Shown here: in pieces, positions 31,104 through 41,983 of the stretch
How positions within the stretch are numbered: the stretch's first letter is position 1
How the letters are laid out: every line of letters starts with the position of its first letter
From: Silene latifolia
Taxonomy: Eukaryota > Streptophyta > Magnoliopsida > Caryophyllales > Caryophyllaceae
Length of the DNA: 64,000 nucleotides
Reading direction: 5' to 3'
Assembly (NCBI RefSeq): GCF_048544455.1
Contig: NC_133534.1
Location: 220,996,292 to 221,060,291 of the forward strand
Translations under genes and position numbers: made by a program
The notes under the pieces: model-generated
Database searches by the model: none
What the model was told of the DNA's origin: nothing
What the model saw: the letters and a program-made list of their open reading frames with translations, nothing else

Positions 31104-31927
31104 ATCTCCCACCTCCCGACAATTATGGAGGTAACATCAACTTTACTTTTTCCATCTAATTCAACCATGTTCCACTCATGCTTCATGTAAGAGTCCAGTT
31201 CCTTGACCATTTACCATTCAACTTTGTTCCCAAAGACAACCATATCTGTCGGGCTTCGTGTACTCATCGTTTTCTGAGGCGTGCACTCCCACCTTAACGA
31301 AACACCCTTACTTGCCTTGCTAGAACTTTTTGAATTTCCGCACACATTTAAGCATGTCAGTTTCACCTTGTGCTCCCTTTAATCACCTTTCGCCTCCAAA
31401 CCACCAATTTTATTTCCATGATGCTTCATATAAGGCTTACTATGCTTAGATTTCTGATCCCGCAACAAGTCTCGTGAAGTCACTATATTCATCCCTTCTG
31501 CAGTTACACTACTCATGTGACTACACCCTATAGTGGTGTACAAAGTTCCACTCTTAGTCCCACGAGCTACCACCATAGCTTCCTTGACTATTTTCCTGGA
31601 ACTTCCTCAAAGACAACCTTGTAGCCTGCTTCATCGAGCTTTCCAACAAATGTCAATTTCTTTCTCAAGTTCGGGATGAACATGACATCTATTAGCTCCC
31701 ACCTACTCCAATTGGGGTACCTATCTCAACATCACTTTTTGCTCATAAGCGGCACCGCTTTACCATTTGCCAAGTAAGCCGTACCGCACCTTCCACTAAA
31801 TTTATGAAAGGAATTTAGTCTAATTCCCAAGACTCAATCGGATCTTCGACACTATCTGCCAAAAAATCACGCATTTCCAACCACATTATTACGTTGTTGT
31901 CCATTTTTCTTAGGATTTGGACAGGTG
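31104..31927 (-). other. Internal remnant of copia derivative A (fossil)
   Basis: Short internal region on - with traces of protease/pre-integrase-type sequence; it matches, in inverted orientation, the internal region of derivative B (32589-33535). Broken; no full protein. Confidence 0.6.
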
Positions 31928-32258
31928 TGTAGGGATTTTTGGTATGAGTCACTCACACAATAATAAAGATAATAATAATCGGAAAAATAGCAAGGACACA
32001 ATATTTACGAGGTTCACCAACTTAGCTAGGTCCTTCTATAGTCCGCACTAGGAATTTTATTGATCACTCAATATGAGGATACTAATTACAATGTTATTCA
32101 TCTCCTTTTATAGCTAATAATAAGCTATAACTCCTAGACAAAATAAGTGCATGAAACTCTCATATTAATTTCACGTGATCAATGAAAAGCAACTTTCATT
32201 GAGTTAGAATTTCGTTTACGTATGTTTCTCATGAAACATACTTCTCCATAATGGAGGG

Positions 32259-33857
32259 AAATAAGTCCCTCCATTATGGAGTGATATGTTTCATGAGAAA
32301 CATATGAGAATGAAGTTCTAACTTACCGAAACTTACTTTTTCATTGATCATGGTTATCAATACGAAAATGTTACATGAAAGTTATAGCTTGACATTTAGC
32401 TATAAAAGAATGACAAATGCTATGTAATTTTTATCCTCATATTGAGTGATCAATAAAGTTCCTAGTGCGGACTATAGTGAGGATGTAACCAAGTTGGTGA
32501 ACCTCGTAAATATTGTGTCCTTGTTATTTTTCCGATTCTTATCTTTATTATTGTGCGTGTGTGGTTTATACCAAAAATACCCGGTTGGGCAGGTGAGGGA
32601 AGGGCGATCCACTAAAATTCACAATAATGGTAGAAAGCAAAATTTTGTTCGATATATTCGATGGGAAAGATTTTTCTTTCTGGAAAATGCAAATAACGGA
32701 TTATTTATATTCAAAGAATCCGCATCTTCCTTTTGAAGGCGCTAAGCCGGATTCCATGGAAAAAAAGGAGTGGGAAAAATTGGATAGACAAGCGCTAGGT
32801 GTGGAGGATGAAGGTGATCGTTTAGCAGTGAATGTCGAAGATCCGATGGAGTCTTCACACTAACCCATGTAAAAATTCTTTCATAAGTTTATTGGTGGAA
32901 GGTGTGGTATTGCTTACTTGGCAAATAGTAAGGCGATGCTAATTATGGGAAAGGGTGATGTTAAAATCCGTACCCTGTTTTGGGGTAAGGTGGGAGCCAG
33001 ATAATTGACATTTGTTGGAAAGCTCGATTAAGCAAGCTACAAGGTTGTCTTAGAAGAAAGTTCCTTGAAAATAGTCGAGGAAGCTAAGGTGGTAGCTCGT
33101 GGACTAAAAGTGAAACTTCGTACACCACTATAGGGCGTAGTGACTTGAGTAGTGTAACTGCTCAAGGGATGAATATAGTGGTTTCACGAGACTTGTTGCG
33201 AGATCAGAAATCTATGTATAGTAGGCCTTATATGAAGCACCATGGAAATAAAATTGGTGGCTTGAAGGCAAAAGGTAGTCCGAGAACGCACATGGTGAAA
33301 CTCGCACACTCAAATGTGTGCGGAAATTCAAGTAGTTCGAATAAGGCATGTAAGGGTGTTTCGTTTAGGTGAGAGGGCACGCCCCGAAAAACGATGAGTG
33401 TGGTTGCCGGTGAGAACAAACTTGAACGGTAAAGGGTCGAGGTTGGGTTGCGAGAGGCATGAGCGGAACATGAGTTGCATTAGGTGGAAAAAGTAAAGTT
33501 GATGTTATCTCCATAATTGTCGGAATGTGGGAGATTGTTAGAAATAAGTCCCTGCATTATGTAGTGATATGTTTCATGAGAAACATATGAGAATGAAGTT
33601 CTAACTTACCGAAACTTACTTCTTCATTGATCATGGTTATCAATACGAAAATATTGCATGAAAGTTATAGCTTGACATTTAGCTATAAAAAAATGACAAA
33701 TGTTTATGTAATTTTTATCCTTATATTGATAATCAATAAAGTTCCTAGTGCGGACTATAGTGAGGATGTAACCAATTTCGTAAATATTGTGTCCTTATTA
33801 TTTTTCCGATTCTTATCTTTACTATTGCGTGTGTGGTTCATACCAAAAATCCCTACA
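32259..33857 (+). mobile_element. Copia-type LTR derivative B
   Basis: On +: an LTR at about 32259-32588, a short internal region (32589-33535), the purine tract GTGGGAGATTGTTA and a second LTR at 33536-33857 (322 bp, TGTTAGAA...CCCTACA). The internal region opens with a gag-like start (MVESKILFDIFDGKDFSFWK; 32627-32863) typical of copia gag, and ends in pre-integrase-like remnants. No pol. It lies head-to-head with derivative A, sharing the junction around 32244-32285. Broken, non-autonomous, several breaks. Confidence 0.75.
32627..32863 (+). pseudogene. Copia gag start (fossil)
   Basis: 78 codons. FDGKDFSFWKMQITDYLYSK and KEWEKLDRQAL match the N-terminal pattern of plant copia gag (F.G.NF..WK....L, W...D..A). 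Part of derivative B, broken. Confidence 0.65.
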
Positions 33858-33934
33858 AACATTGTTGATGTCTCATGCACCTAACTCTATGAGCTACAGT
33901 GGACTCTAGACACACAACTACGGCTAATGTTGCA

Positions 33935-34080
33935 TAGTGTCAGCTACAAACAACAACATTACCCCAATGCTTCACTGGCTCCCGAAAATTGAGAGGTAAG
34001 GGAGATGGAGGGTCAGATGTATGCAGCCTTACACTTGTGTTAGCTACACGAAGAGGCCGTTTCCGAATGACTCAAGATGA
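33935..34080 (-). mobile_element. Au-like SINE
   Basis: On - the copy reads CGGAAACGGCCTCTTCG, then GTAAGGCTGCATACATCTGA, CCCTCCATCTCCC, and GGGAGCC...CATTGGGGTAATG. This matches the body of Au/TS-type plant SINEs (GGAAACAGCCTCTTGC, GTAAGGCTGCGTACA). The tRNA-like head (boxes A and B) is not clear, so the copy is probably 5'-truncated. It lies in the expanded NAR1 intron. Ends are approximate. Confidence 0.65.
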
Positions 34081-34469
34081 AAATTGCGTCATTTTGCTTT
34101 ATTCCATCATAATTCAGTAGTCTTTGGCTCCATTGGAAATATTTGTTGTCGTGTTCTGATGGTATGCATGCAAAAAATCCCTCCTTTTCTTTTTTGAGCC
34201 CATCTCCAAGTTGATTCTCTGTTGATGGATGTATTGGGTGACCAAATGAGACAAGATCTTATTAGCGTATTGGATTGCCAAATTATTATGGTGATAGGTC
34301 TTTGATTGTGCAGTGTGCTATAGTCTTTGTGAACAATCGTTAACATGAACAGGGAGTGAGTAGCTTGATTTGATTCTACAAATAATTATCTTTGTAAAGG
34401 ATATGTGCATTCAGACGTAGAGTAGATGTGGATAAACTCGTCCGGATTTTAGAAGGTATTTGTAAAGGT
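34081..34469 (+). other. Spacer between SINE and Ale-type element
   Basis: No feature recognised. Presumably original NAR1 intron. Confidence 0.4.
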
Positions 34470-34649
34470 TGTAGTAGGTGAAAGAGATTAATCGGTGATT
34501 GTATTTCATTAAACTTCTCAGTTATATACACCTAGGTTAGCTTACAATTAGGCAACAGAATATCGACATCTAATTTACATAACTGATTGCCAAATACTTA
34601 GGAAACTAATAATATGGAAAATAATTACATTATCTTCACTATTATTCTA

Positions 34650-35051
34650 TCATACCCCCGCAGTCGAAACGGGAGGTAACCGAACGTTGAGACTGTCACG
34701 AAAATCTTCAAAAAGAACCAACGGTAAGCCTTTAGTGAAAATATCCGCAATCTGATAACGAGAAGGAATATGACGGACGCGAACTTCACCTCGCTCCACC
34801 TTTTCGCGGACAAAATGTATGTCCATCTCAATGTGTTTAGTGCGTTGATGTTGAACAGGATTACCGGAGAGGTAAATCGCAGACACATTATCGCAATAAA
34901 CAAGTGTAGCTTTGTTCAAAGGGACGTGGAGCTCGACCAAAAGATTCCGCAGCCAACACGATTCCGATACAACATTTGCAACACCACGATACTCAGCCTC
35001 GGCACTAGACTTAGATAAGGTAGGCTGTCTTTTCGAGGCCCAAGAAATCAA
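34650..35051 (-). pseudogene. Ale copia RNase H end (fossil)
   Basis: SSAEAEYRGVANVVSESCWL, VYCDNVSAIYLSGNP, HQRTKHIEMDIHFVRE and ADIFTKGL are the standard plant copia RNase H segments. This normally removes template RNA during cDNA synthesis. Separated from the RT part by the solo LTR insertion. Confidence 0.85.
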
Positions 35052-35108
35052 GTTATCGCCAACGTATACGCAGTAGCCGGACGTAGACCGCCGCGTGTCT
35101 GGACACCC

Positions 35109-36444
35109 TGAAGGAAATGTAGATCTATATACATACTAACATACTCATATATGTTAAAATTAATTTGTCATAAAATTAAATGTGGATTTTATGCATGCAA
35201 ACTTTAATAAAATAAGATAAGAAAATATTTTCTCACCATAAAGATTTCGGTCATAATGGGCACTAACAAGATCTCCTTCTTGTTAGTTCTTGAGCTTTCC
35301 ATTAATGGATGAACATTCTTGACTTCAAATTAGAAGCCCTCCAATTAGTAGCACCCAAGACAATCCCTTAATCCCACAAATAAACATGTACTAGATGTTT
35401 GTATTGTAGTTTACCTTAAAATCTATTACTAATACTCATATACTACTTCTAGTAATCTTAGTAATTTATATGAACAATTTAGATTAAAATCTCATCCTTT
35501 TTGATGAAGATGGAAGAGAGAGAAGAGAGGAAATTCTACATGAACATCTTGCATGTTTTATGAATGGTAGTATTTTAAGAAAAATAAAGCAACCAACACT
35601 ACTCAATTAAGAGTGTGTGTGCCGCCCAACTCTAGCCCAAAGGAGCATCATTGCTTTTCTTTTTCTCTTATAAAAAATATAGGTGTGTAAGAAAGTGGAG
35701 TAGGTTGTAAGGCTAGTCAAGAGTAGTCATCATGATGTTTATTTTATCAAATAAAATAAAACAACCAAAACCCACTAACACACCCACTATTTTCGGTCCA
35801 TTATGTATAAAATGGACTACCATTTTATTTTTGTCAATTTGTCATTTGTCACACAATATGTCACATGTAGTATGATACATGTTACTAATTAATTAAATGC
35901 ATATTTATCACATAAATATCATTTTATAAATTAATTAAATTACATTCAACAAATTGACTAGTGATGCTTGATCACTTAAATAAAATGGGTCATACAGTTA
36001 TAATTCACAACTTCTTGTAATTATAATTAACCATTCATTCTTATCTTTATTGTTTCTCAAACAATAAATAATTTTAGCAACAAAGCATTTTATTACTAAA
36101 ATAAATCTTATTTAATCCCATTACAATAAGATATCAATATTCTCTTTCTCACAAATCGAATTGTTCAATTTTAAGGAATTAATTAATCAGACGGTATACA
36201 ACTAATTAACCTTTTCAATTAAGGGAATCGTCCTTTAGGTGTGACCTCAAGGGATCAATTGATCACCACCGTCGACGACATCTAAAAGTAATGTCAAACT
36301 CTAGCCACCAATCATTACCGATATGTGTGGACCAGTTGACTATATATATGTAATGTATCATCCCTTCCGTATTCTTGAAATGAGATTTAATAATGATATT
36401 TAAATCATGTGATCGCACTATTGTTGAGGACACATTTCCCAACA
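35109..36444 (-). mobile_element. Solo LTR of a Ty1/copia element inserted in the Ale element
   Basis: 1336 bp with TG...CA ends (on -, TGTTGGGAAATGTGTCC ... CATTTCCTTCA) and a 5 bp target duplication CACCC on + (35104-35108 and 36445-36449). No internal region, so it is a solo LTR left by recombination. The opening sequence resembles Angela/Bianca-type copia LTRs (from memory). Younger than the Ale element that it interrupts. Confidence 0.85.
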
Positions 36445-37670
36445 CACCCGCCCCAATCAGCATCAGTATAGGCGGTTAGATGAGATGGGGCAGAAGGTCG
36501 AATCCAAAAGTCGCGGTCAAGGGACCCCTGTACATACCGAATGACCCGTTTCAATGCATTCATGTGATCTTCCATCGGATTATGCATGAAAAGACAAACT
36601 TGTTGAACCGCGTAAGAAATGTCGGGTCTAGTAAATGTGAGGTACTGAAGAGTGCCAGCAAGACTACGGTATTGTGTCGGATCAGCATAGGGAGTGGAGG
36701 AGGAAGCGCTGAGTTTGGGCTTCGTGTCGACGGGAGTCGCGGCCGGTTTACAAGAGGCCATTCCAGCCCGTTCAATAATCTCCTCGGCATATTTCTTTTG
36801 CGAGAGAAACAGGCCATTGTTGACGGACTGAACTGATATTCCCAGAAAGTAACTTAAGCACCCCAGGTCTTTCATTGCAAATTCTCCATTAAGGCTACCC
36901 ATAATCGACTTACGTAGAGTCTCGGAAGAGCATGTTAAGATGATATCGTCAACATATAGCAATAGATAAGCCGTGTGTGTACCTCGTCGAAGGATAAACA
37001 AGGAATGATCCACTTTGCTATGAGAGAAACCAAGGCGGGAAACATATTCAGCAAACCGTGTATACCAAGCACGCGGTGCTTGTTTTAGACCGTAAAGCGA
37101 TTTTTGCAAAAGACACACGTGATGAGGACGAGAACTGTCACGATAACCAGTGGGTTGATGCATGTAAACCGTCTCATTGAGTGTACCATGGAGAAAAGCA
37201 TTCTTTACGTCAAGTTGGTGAATAGCCCAAGACTTTGAAACCGCAATTGACAGAACGGTGCGTATGGTCGCGGGTTTGACAACCGGACTAAAAGTCTCAC
37301 CGCAATCAACTCCAATCTGCTGTGTTTTCCCGTCACCTACAAGACGAGCCTTATACCTTTCAAAAGAACCATCAGCATGAAACTTATGACGAAAAATCCA
37401 CATAGACCTTATAATATTGGTATTTGAAGGACGTGGAACCAAGACCCAAGTCTTATTGTCAATAAGAGCGTTATACTCGTCATCCATATCCATTTTCCAA
37501 TTAGGGTCACGAAGGGCGGACACGGGGTCACGGGGAACCGGTGAAATAGCAAGAGTGTGACTCAAATTTTGGGATGGGTTGGGTTTAAAGTATTTTGGGT
37601 TGGGTTTATAAATACCGTGATCAGCGCGTGTCGTTGCTTTCGTAGCGTGACGAGCCGTGGGACCAGGCAT
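36445..37670 (-). pseudogene. Ale copia reverse transcriptase (fossil)
   Basis: DNKTWVLVPRPSNTNIIRS, FHADGSFERYKARLVGDGKT, QLDVKNAFLHGTLNETVYM, YGLKQAPRAWYTRF and LLLYVDDIILT follow the standard copia RT order, with the YVDD catalytic box near 36955. It is open over a long stretch, but belongs to a broken element. Confidence 0.9.
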
Positions 37671-37810
37671 AGCGGAGCTAGCCGTGGTGGTGGTGGTCGA
37701 TGGTCAAACAGAGGCCGTTGAGCAGTGGGGGGGCCCGCTCTTTGTGAAACCGGGGTGTGGTCTTTGGTTGTAGCAGGGGCTGTCGGATTGGCAACTGCGG
37801 TGGATGCGGA

Positions 37811-38584
37811 TCACGGGTAGGGGAGAGTCGAGCCTTTGTGGGAGAGGGACCCGACGGGGAGGGGGTTTGTTGTTGGTGAAGGCAGAGTGTCATTTAAATG
37901 ATTGACAATATATGGTGACAAACTATTATCCAAAAAATTATAAGTGGAAATGTCGTTGGAACATAATTTAGCAAAAGGAAAATTAAGTTCATCAAATAAA
38001 ACATGCCTACTAATAAAGACTTTACTAGAAGCGATGTCAAGACATATGTATCCACGGTGGTTATTTGGATAGCCTAAGAAAACACACGGGGTTGAGCGCG
38101 GTTGTAATTTATGTATAGTGGTAGCGGGAATAAGTGGGTAACATAAACAACCAAAGACTCGGAGGTGACTATATACCGGATGTCGATGATATAGTACACG
38201 AAGAGGAGTGTCAAAAGAGATAGGTTTACTTGGTAATATATTCGTCAAATAGGTAGCCATGTCAAGTGCATAATGCCAATATTTAACCGGAATAGACGCG
38301 TGAAATAAAAGTGTGCGAATCATGTTATTAGTGGAACGTATTTTGCGTTCGGCTTTGCCATTTTGTGACGAAGTGTGTGGGCAAGACAAGCGAAAAACTA
38401 GTCCATGTGTAGCACAAAAGGCTTTAAAAATACCATTTATAAATTCCGAACCATTATCACATTGAATCGATTTTATTTTACGGTCAAATTGGGTGTGTAT
38501 GTAGGCGTGAAAATGCGTGAGTCGAGCGTTTACATGACTTTTCTTTGCTATCGGAAAAGTCCATAAATAATTCTTTGTAATCAT
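37811..38584 (-). pseudogene. Ale copia integrase core (fossil)
   Basis: IKSIQCDNGSEFINGIFKAF, HTSSQNGKAERKIRSTNNMI, YWHYALDMATYLTNILPS and LRVFGCLCYPL are copia integrase and post-integrase signatures. Part of a broken element. Confidence 0.88.
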
Positions 38585-39603
38585 CTAAAATTAAGAGGTA
38601 ATATTTATGGCCAGCAGAACTTAAGACGGGTGAAGTCCAAAGATCACAATGAAGAATATCAAACGGCATGTAAGTACTAGATTTTGACATAGTAAAAGGA
38701 AGACGAATTTGTTTACCAAGAGGACAAGATTGACAAAAAGACTTGCTAGACAAATTACAATCAATCAACCTATTATTCTTAAGACTGGAAATAATAGAAT
38801 TTCCGGGATGACCTAAACGATCATGCCAAAGAGACGATGTAGCTAAACCAGCAAAAATGGGCGATGGCGAGGTCGTGTTGGTGCTCGAAAGAGGGTATAG
38901 GTTTCCCCGACTATTACACCTCATGAGTTGGGTCCCCGTCCGCATATCCTTCACACAAAAACCGAAAGGGTCAAATTCAATAGTGACGTGATTATCAGTA
39001 GTGAATTTTCGAACCGATATTAAGTTTTTGACAAGATGTGGAGAATAAAGCACGTTTTTAAGAACAAAAGGGGGATGGGGTTTGGGAATTTTTGACTGAC
39101 CGTAACCTTTAATTGGGATGGAATGGCCATTTCCGACAATAATACCGTTAGGAATGCTCGAATTAACAAAAGACGAGAGTTTACCTTGGTCCGATGTCAT
39201 ATGTGAAGTAGCGCCAGTGTCCATCACCCAAGGCTCCGGTGGACCCAAACCCAATGTATACATTGCAGCAGCAATATCCGTTTGAGACGGTGGTCCCTCA
39301 GCCGTATACGCAGTAGCTGGTCGCGGACCCAATATCCCCGAATTTGCACCACATCCTTGACCAGGAGGTCTCGCCCAAGGACCAGCCGGGTACGGGCATG
39401 GTGGGTAACCCCATGGGGAAGAGGGCCACTGCCATGACCCATAACCCGGAGGCCACGGCATCTGAGCCGTCGGAGCAGCAACCGGAGAAGCAGCAGACGC
39501 CGTTATTGGCGCAGAGGCAGGGGATTTCCCCTTTCCACCTTTAGCTTTCTTCTTACTATTTCCGTTACCACGAGTACCCTTACCATTGTTGTTACCCGAA
39601 TTT
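38484..39603 (-). pseudogene. Ale copia protease and pre-integrase region (fossil)
   Basis: A Pro/Gly/Trp-rich linker (PWPPGYGSWQWPSSPWGYPP) leads to the aspartic protease motif WVMDTGATSHMTSD, then the GAG-pre-integrase segment (LWHDRLGHPGNSII, C..C at FCQSCPLGKQ). The Pro-rich linker is typical of the Ale/Retrofit lineage. Broken element. Confidence 0.85.
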
Positions 39604-40041
39604 CTCAGTAGGCAGAAGGAAAATTACCATTTTTGATGCTTAAGATGAGTTGACAACTTGAATCTAGTCGTGTATCTTCGTGTTGGTTTTGGAACTCTAA
39701 ATCTTGGGTGTCGTATTTGCTCTCTTTTTAGGGTTGTCCTTAAATCGTTGTAGTTGTGTTGTGTTTGGTTGAGTCTGTGTCTTGGTTAGATTGTCGGGGT
39801 GCTTTGTTTTTGATTCAATCTTATGTTGACTCTTTATGAGTTTGTTGTTTGGCTATATGGCGTCTCTTATGGCTTGGGAATTCTTTAGGGGCACATTGAG
39901 AATGAATAGTTGGGGAACGTCACGAGAAATTTTTCTGCATTTGATTTGAGTTTCATCATTGTGATACTCTGCACTTGGAAGAAACTCTGTAATTATTTAT
40001 TTGGCTTGTTTTCTGGTTGAGTGTTCTTTACTGTGTTACAG
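39604..40041 (+). other. Remnant of NAR1 intron before the last exon
   Basis: Intron sequence ending in a pyrimidine tract and acceptor TGTGTTACAG at 40041. No other feature seen. Confidence 0.6.
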
Positions 40042-40156
40042 GGTTATATATGCTGAGTGGCTTGACCAACCTGGTTCTGAGAATGCTAAGCGGTATGTCC
40101 ACACCCAATATCATCCGGTAGTGAAAAGCGTAACTTCTCAGCTGCAAAATTGGTGA
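40042..40156 (+). pseudogene. NAR1: NAR1 terminal exon
   Basis: Acceptor ACAG then 37 codons, VIYAEWLDQPGSENAKRYVH to the conserved end YHPVVKSVTSQLQNW and a TGA at 40154-40156. The C-terminal tryptophan is characteristic of NAR1 and other clients of the cytosolic Fe-S targeting complex. The exon is intact and in the same orientation as the exons at 19.0-21.2 kb, about 18.9 kb upstream. The short segment expected between them (VADPFENP-type) was not found. Confidence 0.88.
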
Positions 40157-40498
40157 GCTTCTATGGCCCAGAATTTGTTACGACATCCCAATGAACAACT
40201 TTGAGATAGGTCTTGGACATTCTATCAGTTATATACTCTCTAGTTGTTTAGGCCATTATACTCTGTTTTGCGTGATTTGTTATATCCTTTTTTTTAATCT
40301 TTATACGGACGTCGGATCCTCCGAAGATGCCAATTTTGCCATTATATATACCCCAGTTGTAATTAATTTTTTCTTTTAGTTGTTACTTCAGGTGTAGATA
40401 ACAACTGTGTTACTTGGTCACGGTGAGAACAATCATTCATGTATATAATTGTATACACCATGATTCTATTTTATACATGAATTTAGACCACGTAGCCA
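40157..40498. other. Convergent intergenic region between NAR1 and the PPR gene
   Basis: About 340 bp, AT-rich, presumably the two 3' UTRs. No other feature seen. Confidence 0.5.
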
Positions 40499-41983
40499 TT
40501 AAGCAAAACTCCGCCCAGAAATTTTATAGATTTCCTTCTCATCGATCAACTTTCTTAATTTCTCAGCTTCTGAGAACTTGCCTTGATTAGTCAATATGTT
40601 TGACATAAGAACATAGTCCCCACCATAACCTCTTTCCATCTCCTGTATCTTCCTTGTTACTCTCTCAGCAACCTCTGCTTGACCATGAACGTTGCAAGCT
40701 CCCAAAATCGTCCGCCAAATTACAACACCATCACTATGATTAGGAATGCGGCTTGCTATTTCCTCTGCCTCCTTCAATCTCCCTGCTCGGCTCAACATAT
40801 CAACTACAGCTCCATAATGTTTCAAGTCCGGCCTCACAAAACCCTCATCTACCATTCTTTCAAATAATTCGACCCCTTCTTGAGCTAAACCGCCATGACT
40901 ATAAGCATTAAGAACACTCAAGAAAGTAATTCGATTGGGTCTAATACCCAATTTTTGCATTTCTTCGAATCCCTTTTTAGCTTCTTTTGCCATTCCATGC
41001 ATTGCAAAACCGGCTACTATAGATGTCCAAGTCACCACATTTCTTCTATTTGTCGGGATCCCTTGGAATAATCGTGAGGCACTCTCAATGCAACCGCACT
41101 TGGCATATGTATCAATGTGACAGTTTGTGACATGGATATATCTCGGGTTGAAACCGCATTTCTCAGCGTAGGCATGGAGCACCTGACAGTTGTTAAGATC
41201 TCCGAGATTTGCAATTGCTTTCAAAATTGCTAGTAGTGATACTTCAGTAGGCATAATGCCTTCTAGAACGATCATTTCGCGAAAAACGGTTAAGGCTCCT
41301 TGATAGTTGTTCATACTGGTGAAGGCATCGATCATACTAGTCCAAGAAACGACATTTCTTTTCGGCATCTTCCTAAATAATGTGAGTGCCTCTTCTAAGT
41401 GTCCCCATTTCACCAACCCAGTGACTAGGATATTCCAACCTACCAAATTTCTCTCGGACATTTCATCAAACACCTTATATGCATTAGCTAGCAACCCGAA
41501 ATCAACGCACATGTTGAGCAGTGCTGTCTGTACATAAACATGACAGTCAAACCCTGATCGCACAACAATGCCATGAAACTGAAAACCCAGTAACTGTTGG
41601 GACATATTAGCACATGATTTGATAAGAAACGAGTAAGTAAAACTGTCGAAACGGAAAGACAATGCTGGTGTTGCTTGTCTGTAGAGAAAGATGGCTTCCT
41701 GAGGGAATTCTCCAATGGCATAGCTGCGCAAAAGGGTATTGAAAAGAAAGATGATTTGGGCAGTTGGGGATTGGTTTAGTGACCCATTAGTTGTTAATTG
41801 AGAGTGTATTTGCTGCGTAGCGCGGCGAGATGAAGGGAAGTCGTTTAATTTAGAGAGTAAATGGTGATAGTAATGATCTTGAATTGTATGAGTATTATAT
41901 GATGAGATAGAAGCAGAAAAGTTGGGAAAGGATTGAAGATGAGGAACATAGTAAATGAAAGCTTGTTTAGGCAACCAACGCAT
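40499..41983 (-). CDS. Pentatricopeptide repeat protein, PLS class, E subgroup (At1g09220-like)
   Basis: 494 codons, intronless and open from Met to stop. PPR proteins of this class bind organelle RNA, mostly for C-to-U editing. The N-terminus (MRWLPKQAFIYYVPHLQSFP) is rich in basic and aromatic residues and poor in acids, fitting a mitochondrial presequence. PPR motifs run from about residue 70 to 420: HVYVQTALLNMCVDFGLLANAY, NLVGWNILVTGLVKWGHLEEAL, RNVVSWTSMIDAFTSMNNYQ, TWTSIVAGFAMHGMAKEAKK, NRITFLSVLNAYSHGGLAQE. The C-terminal E region has VIWRTILGACNVHGQAEVAE and YVLMSNILTNQGKFSEAEKL. No DYW deaminase domain follows, so a partner would be needed for editing. Resemblance to Arabidopsis At1g09220 is from memory. 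Start: the first Met, as no in-frame alternative extends it. Only intact-looking host gene in the window. Confidence 0.9.
   Translation of the reverse strand: MRWLPKQAFIYYVPHLQSFPNFSASISSYNTHTIQDHYYHHLLSKLNDFPSSRRATQQIHSQLTTNGSLNQSPTAQIIFLFNTLLRSYAIGEFPQEAIFLYRQATPALSFRFDSFTYSFLIKSCANMSQQLLGFQFHGIVVRSGFDCHVYVQTALLNMCVDFGLLANAYKVFDEMSERNLVGWNILVTGLVKWGHLEEALTLFRKMPKRNVVSWTSMIDAFTSMNNYQGALTVFREMIVLEGIMPTEVSLLAILKAIANLGDLNNCQVLHAYAEKCGFNPRYIHVTNCHIDTYAKCGCIESASRLFQGIPTNRRNVVTWTSIVAGFAMHGMAKEAKKGFEEMQKLGIRPNRITFLSVLNAYSHGGLAQEGVELFERMVDEGFVRPDLKHYGAVVDMLSRAGRLKEAEEIASRIPNHSDGVVIWRTILGACNVHGQAEVAERVTRKIQEMERGYGGDYVLMSNILTNQGKFSEAEKLRKLIDEKEIYKISGRSFA

Larger units (their letters stand above)
21480..32258 (-). 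mobile_element. Copia-type LTR derivative A, interrupted by a CACTA element
   Basis: Runs on -. Its 3' LTR is at 21480-21763 plus 31096-31103, cut by the CACTA element; an internal region lies at 31104-31927 and the other LTR at 31928 to about 32258. The LTR reads TGTTAGAAATAAGT...CCCTACA-type; GTGGGAGATTGTTA at the internal/LTR boundary is the copia purine tract. The internal region is only about 0.8 kb and has no full pol, so this is a broken, non-autonomous derivative, related to unit B next to it. Divergence between its LTRs is high by eye, so it is old. Confidence 0.75.
34470..39603 (-). mobile_element. Ale/Retrofit-type Ty1/copia element, incomplete, with a solo LTR inside
   Basis: Runs on -. 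Parts in order: zinc knuckle and protease end of gag-pol (39603-38484), integrase (38584-37811), reverse transcriptase (37670-36445), RNase H (35051-34650), purine tract ACTGCGGGGGTA, then a short 3' LTR (about 34470-34652, 183 bp). The copia order protease-integrase-RT-RNase H and the short LTR fit the Ale/Retrofit lineage. No 5' LTR is seen where the element meets NAR1 intron sequence at about 39604. Broken, with several breaks. Interrupted by a solo LTR at 35109-36444. Age cannot be estimated from one LTR. Confidence 0.85.

Noticed and set aside
39604-40041. Missing NAR1 exon (VADPFENP-type) between the seventh and the last exon
   Set aside because: Searched this stretch, 21178-21479 and 33858-34469 by eye; no matching codons seen.
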